Assembly: GCA_036394575.1 (NCBI GenBank)
Contig: DASWEY010000026.1
Coordinates: 1 to 64,000, forward strand
Direction of reading: 5' to 3'
DNA: 64,000 nucleotides
From: UKL13-2 sp036394575
GTDB lineage: Bacteria; Pseudomonadota; Gammaproteobacteria; Burkholderiales; Usitatibacteraceae
The notes beneath the pieces were generated by a model that made no database searches, was not told the DNA's origin, and was given only the letters and a program-made list of their open reading frames with translations. The translations under genes were made by a program, and so were the position numbers. Below, piece after piece: positions 1 through 7,180 of this stretch. The stretch's first letter is position 1; the number at the start of each line of letters is the position of its first letter.

Positions 1-799
1 CAATTTCGTTGATCAACAGCACATCGCCGGCGAGGATGAAAAACTCCACCGCCAGTACGCCCACATAATCGAGCGCATGCGCCAAGCGCGTGGCAGTATC
101 GGTGGCTTGGGCGGCCAAGGCAGGGCTGATGCGTGCCGGCGCGATGGTGATATCGAGTACCCCGTTCACATGCCGGTTTTCTGCCACCGGGAACACGGAG
201 ATTTCGCTGCTCGCCGCGCGGGCCAGCACGACCGAAATTTCCAGTTTCAGCGGCAGGAATTCTTCCAGCACGCAGGGCGCGAACTTCCATTGCGCCAGGG
301 TCGACTCAAGTTCGGCACGATTGCCGATGCGCGCCTGGCCCTTGCCGTCGTAACCGAAGCGCGCCGTCTTCAGCACCGCCGGCAGTTTGACATTGGCCAG
401 GGCCGCGTCGATGTCCGCGGCGCCACGAATCACCGCGAACGGTCCGACCGGAAAACCATGCGCCTTGAAAAAACCTTTTTCCGCGCTGCGGTCCTGCGCC
501 ACCGCGACTGCATTGCCGCTGGGGCGGACGGTAGTGCGCTTGGCCAGTTCGATCAGCACTTCGGCCGGGGCGTTTTCGAATTCGGTGGTGACGGCCGCAC
601 AGGTGGTGGCCATCTCTTCGAGCGAAATCGGGTGGGTGTAGGCGGTGTTCAGATGGCCGCTGGCGAACTCGGCCGCCGGCGACAGCGGATCCGGGTCCAG
701 CACCGTCACCCGGTAGTCCATATTGCGTGCAGCCATGGTAAACATGCGGCCGAGCTGGCCGCCGCCGATCAGGCCGAGGGTGGCGCCGGGCAGGATCAT
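1..799 (-). CDS. purK: N5-carboxyaminoimidazole ribonucleotide synthase PurK (3' end missing)
   Basis: ATP-grasp enzyme of purine synthesis that carboxylates AIR with bicarbonate and ATP to give N5-CAIR, the substrate of PurE. Reading the complement from the ATG at 799 gives an N-terminus with the glycine-rich loop GLIGGGQLGRM and then a continuous PurK-like frame with TTEFENAP and KTARFGYDGKGQ. It is still open at base 1, where LLINEI, typical of the ATP-grasp metal site, is read. About 266 of an expected 380 or so residues are present, so the C-terminus lies outside the window. It starts 16 bases after purE, so the two are surely co-transcribed. The assignment is clear although the gene is partial. 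Confidence 0.93.
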   Translation of the reverse strand, partial: MILPGATLGLIGGGQLGRMFTMAARNMDYRVTVLDPDPLSPAAEFASGHLNTAYTHPISLEEMATTCAAVTTEFENAPAEVLIELAKRTTVRPSGNAVAVAQDRSAEKGFFKAHGFPVGPFAVIRGAADIDAALANVKLPAVLKTARFGYDGKGQARIGNRAELESTLAQWKFAPCVLEEFLPLKLEISVVLARAASSEISVFPVAENRHVNGVLDITIAPARISPALAAQATDTATRLAHALDYVGVLAVEFFILAGDVLLINEI

Positions 800-815
800 G
801 GATGTTGGTGTCGGA

Positions 816-1310
816 TCACAGGATTTCCGGCAACTGCATGGCGCTGACCTGGTCCTTGAGCTTCTCGCGATACTGCGCCAGTTTTTCGGCCAGGACCGGA
901 TCGTTATTGGCCAGCAGGCTGACCGCGAACAGGCCGGCATTGGCGGCACCCGCTTCGCCGATGGCAAAGGTGGCGACCGGGATGCCTTTGGGCATTTGCA
1001 CAATCGAATACAGGGAATCCTGACCGGCCAGGTGCTTGGAGGGCACCGGTACGCCCAGCACCGGCAAAGTGGTCTTGCTGGCGATCATGCCGGGCAGATG
1101 GGCGGCGCCGCCGGCGCCGGCGATCACGCATTTGAGGCCGCGTGCCCGCGCCGTCTCGGCATATTCGAACATGGCGTCCGGGGTGCGATGCGCCGACACC
1201 ACTTTATGTTCAAAGGGCACGCCGAAATCCTTCAGCACCTGCGCGGCATGCTGCATCACGTCCCAGTCCGATTGGGAGCCCATTACCACGCCCACCAGCA
1301 GATTACTCAT
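816..1310 (-). CDS. purE: N5-carboxyaminoimidazole ribonucleotide mutase PurE (class I)
   Basis: Converts N5-CAIR to CAIR in purine synthesis. The 164-residue protein has the usual class I length and the motifs GVVMGSQSDWDVM near the N-terminus, SAHRTPD around residue 40 and AGAGGAAHLPGM around residue 70, which line the nucleotide and CO2 site. The ATG at 1310 was chosen because MSNLLVGVVMGSQSD is the family N-terminus; an upstream in-frame start would add a low-complexity arginine-rich tail. The start overlaps the stop of the upstream LysE gene by one base (TGATG), suggesting translational coupling. purK follows directly. Confidence 0.96.
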   Translation of the reverse strand: MSNLLVGVVMGSQSDWDVMQHAAQVLKDFGVPFEHKVVSAHRTPDAMFEYAETARARGLKCVIAGAGGAAHLPGMIASKTTLPVLGVPVPSKHLAGQDSLYSIVQMPKGIPVATFAIGEAGAANAGLFAVSLLANNDPVLAEKLAQYREKLKDQVSAMQLPEIL

Positions 1311-1948
1311 CAGGCTCTTTCCGTTAATGCGAGTTTGATGCCGACGCCGACGAACAGCGCGCCGCAACCGCGGTTCAGCCAGACCGCGATGCGCGACGAA
1401 CGGCTGACGCGACCGCGCGCCTTGCTGACCATCCAGGCAAAGGCCAACACCACGAAGGTGGCATTGAAAATGAACAGGCAGCCCAGGAACAGGAAGGCGA
1501 GCGGCTTCTGCGCGCTGTCGGCAGCGATGAATTGCGGCAGAAAGGCCAGGAAAAACAGCGCGACCTTGGGGTTCAGCACATTGGTCAGGAAACCCTGCCA
1601 GAAAATACGTTTGCTGTCGGTCACCGGCAAGGTCTCGGGCGCCGCGGCATCACCATTGCGTGTACGCTCCAGCAGCATCGATACGCCGACGTAAAACAGG
1701 TACGCGGCCCCGATCAGCTTCACGATCATGAAGGCCTTGGCCGAGGTCATCAGCAGGGCCGACAAACCGATCGCAGCGGCAAGGGTATGCACCAGGCATC
1801 CGGCGTTGATGCCCAGAATGGCCGCCACTCCGCCGCGAAAACCCTGCGAGGCGGTGCGGCTGGCGATATAGACCATGTCCGGCCCCGGCGTGATATTGAG
1901 CAGCAGCCCGGCCAGAATGAACAGCGCCAGATCGTGGGTTCCGAACAT
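1310..1948 (-). CDS. LysE/RhtB family amino acid or metabolite exporter
   Basis: Inner membrane exporter of the LysE/RhtB superfamily, which pumps out amino acids or related metabolites. The 212-residue protein has about six hydrophobic segments, and the family signature LLNITPGPDMVYI lies at residues 16-28. A second conserved patch, FLTNVLNPKVALFF, is near residue 120. The substrate cannot be predicted. It begins 8 bases after the decarboxylase gene stop and overlaps purE by one base, so it bridges the arn cluster and purEK in one same-strand run. Confidence 0.88.
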   Translation of the reverse strand: MFGTHDLALFILAGLLLNITPGPDMVYIASRTASQGFRGGVAAILGINAGCLVHTLAAAIGLSALLMTSAKAFMIVKLIGAAYLFYVGVSMLLERTRNGDAAAPETLPVTDSKRIFWQGFLTNVLNPKVALFFLAFLPQFIAADSAQKPLAFLFLGCLFIFNATFVVLAFAWMVSKARGRVSRSSRIAVWLNRGCGALFVGVGIKLALTERA

Positions 1949-1956
1949 GTGCCGGC

Positions 1957-3000
1957 CTAATTGACGAGTTGTCTGGCGTCGTCGAGTTCGCGACGGTAGG
2001 CGTCGAAAATGCCCTTGAGCGCATCGGCCATGGTCACGGTCGGCGTCCAGTCCAGGTCTTTCATGGTGTTGTCGATCTTCGGCACGCGGTTCTGCACATC
2101 CTGGTAACCCTTGCCGTAGTACTCGCCGGACGTGGTTTCGACCAGCTTGACCTTGGCGGCCGAGTCCTTGTATTCCGGATACTGTTTGGACAGTTCCAGC
2201 ATCATATGTGCCAGCTCGCGCACCGAGAAATTGTTTTTCGGATTGCCGATATTGTAGATCTGGCCGCTGGCGACGCCGCCCTCGTTGGCGATGATCTTGA
2301 GGAGTGCCGAGATGCCGTCGTCGATATAGGTGAAGGCGCGTTTCTGCGCGCCGCCGTCGACCAGCTTGATCGGCTCGCCGCGCACGATATGGCCGAAGAA
2401 CTGCGTAATCACGCGGCTGGAACCTTCCTTGGCGGTATGAATGCTGTCGAGCCCGGCACCGATCCAGTTGAAGGGGCGAAACAGGGTGAAGTCGAGCTGA
2501 CCCATCGAGCCGTAGGCGTAAATCACGCGGTCCATCAGCTGCTTGGAGCAGGAGTAGATCCAGCGCTGTTTTTCGATCGGGCCCAGCACCAGGTTCGATT
2601 CATGCGGATCGAATTCGCCGTCGGTGCACATGCCGTAGACCTCGGAGGTTGAAGGGAAGATGATGCGTTTGCCGTATTTCACGCACTGGCGAACGATTGG
2701 CAGGTTGGCTTCGAAGTCGAGCTCGAACACGCGCAGCGGCTGCTTTACATAGGTGGCCGGGGTGGCGATCGCGACCAGGGGCAGGATCACATCGCATTTG
2801 CGCACGTGATACTCGATCCATTCCTTGTTGATGGTGATATCGCCCTCGAAGAAATGAAAGCGCGGGTTGTCCATGAAGGCGGTAACGCGGTCGCTGTTCA
2901 TGTCCATGCCGAACACCTGCCAGTCGGTGGTTTCGAGGATGCGCTTGGACAGGTGGTGACCGATGAAACCATTGACACCGAGGATGAGAACTTTTTTCAT
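1957..3000 (-). CDS. UDP-glucuronate oxidative decarboxylase (stand-alone ArnA C-terminal half)
   Basis: Extended SDR enzyme that oxidises and decarboxylates UDP-glucuronic acid to UDP-4-keto-pentose, the first committed step toward UDP-L-Ara4N. The 347-residue protein begins with the NAD loop LGVNGFIGHHL, then has STSEVYG and the Y-x3-K pair in WIYSCSKQ, the residues used by the ArnA dehydrogenase domain. In Escherichia coli this domain is fused to a formyltransferase; here it is separate. Stand-alone homologues (such as the Ralstonia UDP-4-keto-pentose/UDP-xylose synthase) can also make UDP-xylose. The start at 3000 matches the family N-terminus MKKVLILG. It overlaps the TMEM175-like gene by four bases (ATGA). 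Confidence 0.92.
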   Translation of the reverse strand: MKKVLILGVNGFIGHHLSKRILETTDWQVFGMDMNSDRVTAFMDNPRFHFFEGDITINKEWIEYHVRKCDVILPLVAIATPATYVKQPLRVFELDFEANLPIVRQCVKYGKRIIFPSTSEVYGMCTDGEFDPHESNLVLGPIEKQRWIYSCSKQLMDRVIYAYGSMGQLDFTLFRPFNWIGAGLDSIHTAKEGSSRVITQFFGHIVRGEPIKLVDGGAQKRAFTYIDDGISALLKIIANEGGVASGQIYNIGNPKNNFSVRELAHMMLELSKQYPEYKDSAAKVKLVETTSGEYYGKGYQDVQNRVPKIDNTMKDLDWTPTVTMADALKGIFDAYRRELDDARQLVN

Positions 3001-3674
3001 GGGGGCGTGCTTTCGGAGGGAATTGAATTCTGGGTTGGTGCTTCGATGCCGGCCGCTTCCATTTTGCGGCCGATGATGGAGATGAACACCATCAGGCTGA
3101 AGGCCATATTGCCGGCGCCCGGCAGCAATTTGCCGATGACGACGGCGACGATGGCAATGCACATGAGGCCAAGGGTACGGAAACGCGCCGCGCGAAAAGT
3201 GGCGGTCGGCATCGGCGTGCTGCCGCAAAGTTCCGGATGCTTGTACACATAGCGCGCCGACCACAGCGAGGCGACGCCGATCAGGAGCATCACGCTTGAA
3301 TAGACGACCTGGGACAGCAGTGCGCGGGTCGCCTGGCCGGACAGGGCCGAGGCGAAAGGCAGCAGGGACACAAGGCCCAGGAAAATGAGTGACAGGGAAG
3401 TCAGCCGACCATCGATATGGCGAACGAAGCGGAACATGCGCTGGTGACTGTACCAATAAATACCGAGTACAAAGAAACTGATCAGCCAGGAAATGAACTT
3501 CGGCAGCAGATCGACGACCGCCTGGGCCAGTTCGGCAGCGCTGGCGTGATGAATGGTTTCAGGCAGCTTGAGTTCGATCACCAGCAGGGTCATGGCGACG
3601 GCAAAGATGCCGTCGGTCAAGGCTTCCAGCCGATGCTTGCCCATGCCATTGCCGGCCAAGGTCGTTTCGCTCAT
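2997..3674 (-). CDS. TMEM175-like (DUF1211) integral membrane protein inside the arn cluster
   Basis: Predicted inner membrane protein of the TMEM175/DUF1211 family, whose studied members are potassium-selective (and in animals proton-conducting) channels. The family-defining first helix is visible as RLEALTDGIFAVAMTLLVIE near residue 15, with the usual F/L-S/T-D motif as LTD. About six hydrophobic segments follow in 225 residues. It starts at the ATG at 3674, overlapping the formyltransferase stop by one base, and its own stop overlaps the decarboxylase start by four bases. It is therefore translationally wedged between the two halves of a split ArnA. A role in Ara4N export or in charge balance is only inference. 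Confidence 0.85.
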   Translation of the reverse strand: MSETTLAGNGMGKHRLEALTDGIFAVAMTLLVIELKLPETIHHASAAELAQAVVDLLPKFISWLISFFVLGIYWYSHQRMFRFVRHIDGRLTSLSLIFLGLVSLLPFASALSGQATRALLSQVVYSSVMLLIGVASLWSARYVYKHPELCGSTPMPTATFRAARFRTLGLMCIAIVAVVIGKLLPGAGNMAFSLMVFISIIGRKMEAAGIEAPTQNSIPSESTPP

Positions 3675-4603
3675 CAATAGATTCCCATGGGATGCAGGCC
3701 AATGCCAAACACACCGGCCAATGCGGCTTCATCGTGTATTTTCCCATCAATTTCGGCTTCAAGCACCCGCAGCATGCGCCCGTCGCCGCACAGGGCGATG
3801 GCACGCGCCGAACTGAGATTCAAAAAGCCGGGGTTGGCGTGGGTGAAATGCGCCGGCGCCATGCTGGTCTTGTGAATGGTGACGCGCCTGCCGGCGATGG
3901 TGGTGGTGGCACCGGGGTACGGCGGGGCCACCGCGCGCACCAGGTTGTGGATGTTCTGCGCGCTGTCGTGCCAGTTGATGACGCCGTCCGCCGGCTTGCG
4001 GCCGCCATAGTAGCTGCCGGCCTTGAGATCCTGCGTTTTCAATTGCGCGCTGCCATCGACCAGTTTCGGCAGTGCCCGCGCCAGCACGCCGGCGGCGGCA
4101 TCGGTCACCTTGATGAATATCTCGAGCGCGGTTTCGTCGGGCATGATGGCGACCGCCTGTTGATCGACAATGCGTCCGGCATCCGGCTTTTCGACCATTT
4201 CGTGAAGCGTCGCACCGGTTTCGCTTTCGCCCTTGATGATCGCCCAGTTGATCGGCACGCGACCGCGATATTTCGGCAGCAGCGAGCCATGCATATTGAA
4301 AGCGCCACGCGTCACGGTGCCCAGCATCGCCGGCGACAGCATCATGCGGTAATAAAACGAGAACAGGAAATCGGCCTTCAGCGCGGCGACGTCGGCGATG
4401 AATTCGGGCGTATTGGGGTCGTCGGGAATAGCCACCGGAATGCCGTTCTCACGCGCCAATTTTTCCACGTTGTCGAACCATACGTTTTCATTCGGATTGT
4501 CGTGATGCGTCACGACCAATTTGACGTCGATGCCTTGCGCCAGCAATACGCGCAGGCAGGCGACACCGACATTGTGATAGGCAAAGACAACTGCGCTGGC
4601 CAC
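3674..4603 (-). CDS. UDP-4-amino-4-deoxy-L-arabinose formyltransferase (stand-alone ArnA N-terminal half)
   Basis: Transfers a formyl group from N10-formyltetrahydrofolate to UDP-L-Ara4N, giving UDP-L-Ara4FN. The 309-residue protein corresponds to the N-terminal domain of ArnA. The catalytic trio is visible: Asn103 and His105 in FNMHGSLLPKYRGR and Asp141 in KPDAGRIVDQ. The second domain is a folate-transferase C-terminal barrel (PPYPGATT). The start is GTG, placed directly against the arnC stop with no gap. The decarboxylase half is separated from it by a membrane protein gene. Confidence 0.92.
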   Translation of the reverse strand: MASAVVFAYHNVGVACLRVLLAQGIDVKLVVTHHDNPNENVWFDNVEKLARENGIPVAIPDDPNTPEFIADVAALKADFLFSFYYRMMLSPAMLGTVTRGAFNMHGSLLPKYRGRVPINWAIIKGESETGATLHEMVEKPDAGRIVDQQAVAIMPDETALEIFIKVTDAAAGVLARALPKLVDGSAQLKTQDLKAGSYYGGRKPADGVINWHDSAQNIHNLVRAVAPPYPGATTTIAGRRVTIHKTSMAPAHFTHANPGFLNLSSARAIALCGDGRMLRVLEAEIDGKIHDEAALAGVFGIGLHPMGIY

Positions 4604-5575
4604 TTATTGGGCGCCTTCCTGATCGCTCTTCTGTTCCAGCACGGCTTCAATCATGTAGCGCGGGCGCGAACGCACCTGTTCGTAAATGCGGCCCACATAT
4701 TCGCCCAGCAGACCGATGCCGAACAGGGTGATGCCGATCAGGAAAAAGGCGATGCCGAACAGGGTGAAAAGGCCTTCGGCCTCCGGTCCGACAATCAAGC
4801 GGCGGATCGCCAGGAAAATCACGAAAACGATCGACAGCATCGAAATGACGATGCCGATCAGCGAAAACAGTTGCAGCGGCGCGGTCGAGAAACCGGTCAT
4901 CAGGTCGAAGTTCAGCTGGATCAGCTTGTACAGCGAATACTTGGATTCGCCGGCGAAGCGCTCTTCGTGCGCGACCTCGATTTCCACCGGATGGCGCGCA
5001 AAGGAATACGCCAGTGCCGGAATATAGGTGCTGGTGTCGTGGGTCTGATTGATGGCGTTGACGATGCCGCGGCTGTAGGCGCGCAGCATGCAACCCTGAT
5101 CGGTCATCTTGATGCTGGTGATGCGCTCGCGCGTCTTGTTCATCGCCTTCGAGGCGGTGCGACGCCACCAGGAATCCTGGCGCATCTTGCGGATCGAGCC
5201 GACGTAATCATGGCCTTGGTCCATGGCCGCCAGCAGGTTGCCGATCTCCTCCGGCGGGTTCTGCAGATCGGCATCGAGCGTGATGATGCGATCGCCGCGG
5301 CAGCGTTCGAAGCCGGCCATGATCGCCATATGCTGCCCGTAGTTGCCGTTGAACAGCACCACGCGTGTTACCTCCGGACGCTTCTGGAATTGTTCGCGCA
5401 GCAGGGCGGCAGAGCGGTCGGAGGAACCATCGTTGATGAAAATGATCTCGTAACCGATGTTCAGTTTATCGAGTGCCGGGTAAAGGCGATTGAACAGGGC
5501 GGCCAGTCCCAGCTCCTCGTTATATACCGGGATAACCACGGAAACGTTGGGTGCGCTGTTCATGGCGGCATTCAT
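4604..5575 (-). CDS. arnC: Undecaprenyl-phosphate 4-deoxy-4-formamido-L-arabinose transferase
   Basis: GT2 family glycosyltransferase that moves Ara4FN from UDP to undecaprenyl phosphate on the cytoplasmic face of the inner membrane. The catalytic domain shows SVVIPVYNEELGL at the start, FINDGSSDRS, and TLDADLQNPPEE (the DxD-like site). Two hydrophobic helices near the C-terminus (LIGIVISMLSIVFVIFLAI and LFGIAFFLIGITLFGIGLLG) end in GEYVGRIYEQVRSRPRYMI, as in ArnC/DPM1-type enzymes. The 323-residue length fits ArnC (about 322). The ATG at 5575 lies one base after the arnB stop; an ATG four codons later is also possible. Confidence 0.93.
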   Translation of the reverse strand: MNAAMNSAPNVSVVIPVYNEELGLAALFNRLYPALDKLNIGYEIIFINDGSSDRSAALLREQFQKRPEVTRVVLFNGNYGQHMAIMAGFERCRGDRIITLDADLQNPPEEIGNLLAAMDQGHDYVGSIRKMRQDSWWRRTASKAMNKTRERITSIKMTDQGCMLRAYSRGIVNAINQTHDTSTYIPALAYSFARHPVEIEVAHEERFAGESKYSLYKLIQLNFDLMTGFSTAPLQLFSLIGIVISMLSIVFVIFLAIRRLIVGPEAEGLFTLFGIAFFLIGITLFGIGLLGEYVGRIYEQVRSRPRYMIEAVLEQKSDQEGAQ

Positions 5576-5576
5576 C

Positions 5577-6749
5577 TCAGGCCGCCTTGCGCAAATGGGT
5601 GCGCAGCACCTCAGCCACCGTGGTGCAGACACGGTCGACATCGGCAATGCTCATGCCGGCGTGCAGGGGCAGGGTGACCGTTTCACGGGCGATGCGCTCG
5701 GCGTTCGGAAACTCGCCCTCGCGATGGCCCTTGCCGCGGAACAGCGTGGTCAGGTGCATGGCCTCGTAGGACACGCCGATGCCGATATTCTGCGCGTGCA
5801 TCATGTCCATGAACTGCTTGCGCGTGATGCTGAGCTGCCGCAGCGGCAGCAGGATGCAGAACATGTTCCAGCTGTGCCCGTCGTCCTCGCCCGGCCAGGC
5901 GGGCGCGGGCAAGTCGAGATGCAAGGACGCGGCGAGCGGCTTGAGCGTCGCAAAATAATGCTGCACCAGGGTGCGGCGATGCACGTTCCAGGCGTCCAGA
6001 TGGCTGAGTTGTTCCAGCCCCAGGCGTGCCGAAACATCGGACATATTGAACTTGCCGCCGGCCACCGCGATATCGCGGGTGCCGTCCGGCAAGCGGCTGA
6101 TGCCGTGGAAGCGCAGCGCCTCGGCGCGCTTGGCCTCGGCTTCGCTGGCGAACATGGCCGCGCCGCCTTCGATGGTGGTCATATTCTTGTTGGGATGGAA
6201 GCTGAAGGTGGCGATATCGCCGAAGGCGCCGATTTTCGCGCTCTTCCAGCTGGAGCCGATCGCCAGCGCCGCGTCTTCAATCACGCGCAATTGATGTTTT
6301 TGCGCGATGGCGTAAAGGCGGTCCATTTCGCAGGGCAGGCCGGAAAAATGCGTCGGCACGATCGCCCGCGTATTGGCGGTAATGGCGCGTTCCACCTGGT
6401 CAAGATCGATATTGCGCGTTTTCAGGTCGCAGTCGACGAACACGGTTTTGGCGCCGACCTTCTCGATCATATTGCCGACCGAAAAAAAAGTCATGGCCGA
6501 GGTGATGACTTCATCATCGGCGCTGCCGCCGCCTGCGGCACCGATGCCGCAAATATGAAACGCGACTTCCATCGCCGCCGTCGCTGAAGTGAACACCCGG
6601 GTGGGGCGGCCGCCGTGATAGACCGACAATGCCTTCTCGAAAGCCTGCACCTGCGGTCCGCTGGTCAGCCAATGCGACAGCAGCTGCTGCTTGACCGCCT
6701 CGGCCATGCTTTCATCGATGATGGGACCGGCAAATTTGATGTAGTTCAT
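5577..6749 (-). CDS. arnB: UDP-4-amino-4-deoxy-L-arabinose aminotransferase (DegT/DnrJ/EryC1 family)
   Basis: PLP enzyme that aminates UDP-4-keto-pentose with glutamate to UDP-L-Ara4N. The 390-residue protein carries the family core: FTSATAAMEVAF for phosphate binding, VIEDAALAIGS with the PLP-ring Asp159, and SFHPNKNMTTIEGG with the Schiff-base Lys188. Length and order match ArnB. It is preceded by the SMR-type flippase gene and followed closely by arnC, as part of the same transcription unit. A relative acting on another nucleotide sugar would look similar, but the context makes ArnB the best call. Confidence 0.92.
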   Translation of the reverse strand: MNYIKFAGPIIDESMAEAVKQQLLSHWLTSGPQVQAFEKALSVYHGGRPTRVFTSATAAMEVAFHICGIGAAGGGSADDEVITSAMTFFSVGNMIEKVGAKTVFVDCDLKTRNIDLDQVERAITANTRAIVPTHFSGLPCEMDRLYAIAQKHQLRVIEDAALAIGSSWKSAKIGAFGDIATFSFHPNKNMTTIEGGAAMFASEAEAKRAEALRFHGISRLPDGTRDIAVAGGKFNMSDVSARLGLEQLSHLDAWNVHRRTLVQHYFATLKPLAASLHLDLPAPAWPGEDDGHSWNMFCILLPLRQLSITRKQFMDMMHAQNIGIGVSYEAMHLTTLFRGKGHREGEFPNAERIARETVTLPLHAGMSIADVDRVCTTVAEVLRTHLRKAA

Positions 6750-6787
6750 ATTCGATTCAACCTGTTCTTTAGGACGCAGCGGTCAGA

Positions 6788-7159
6788 TTACGCTTTGGCC
6801 ACCAGCCACACACCGACGATGATGACGGCGATGCCGATCAGCTTCTGCGCCGTAAGCGATTCGCCGAACAGCCACCAGGCGGCAAAGGCATTGACGATAT
6901 AGCCGATCGACAGCATCGGATAGGCGAGGCTTACCGGCACCCGCGACAGGGCCATGATCCATACCACCACGCTGATGCCATAGCAGGCGAGGCCGCCGAT
7001 AATCGGCCACTGTGTGGCGATCTTCATGCCGATCGGCACGATATTCTCCAGCGAAAACTGGAATTCGCCGATGCGCGTGGTGCCGGCCTTCAGCAGCAGT
7101 TGCGCGGCGGCATTGAGCAGCACGCCGGTCAGGATCAGGGAAAAACTGACAAAGTTCAA
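6788..7159 (-). CDS. SMR/EamA-type small membrane protein, probable Ara4N-lipid flippase subunit (ArnE/ArnF-like)
   Basis: Small four-helix membrane protein of 123 residues: helices near 5-23, 48-66, 73-93 and 104-120. ILTGVLLNAAAQLLLKAG is the typical SMR/EamA first helix. In E. coli, ArnE and ArnF form a heterodimer that flips undecaprenyl-phosphate-Ara4N to the periplasm. Here only one such gene is present, between arnT and arnB, so it may act as a homodimer or with a partner encoded elsewhere. The function is inferred from neighbours, since SMR proteins vary in substrate. Confidence 0.8.
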   Translation of the reverse strand: MNFVSFSLILTGVLLNAAAQLLLKAGTTRIGEFQFSLENIVPIGMKIATQWPIIGGLACYGISVVVWIMALSRVPVSLAYPMLSIGYIVNAFAAWWLFGESLTAQKLIGIAVIIVGVWLVAKA

Positions 7160-7180
7160 AGGGGTCGCCAGAAAGTGGAT

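Noticed and set aside
3692..5677. Long plus-strand open frame (661 codons) opposite the formyltransferase and arnC genes
   Set aside because: Its translation is His/Arg/Gln-rich low-complexity text typical of the antisense frame of GC-rich genes, and the minus-strand genes are unmistakable.
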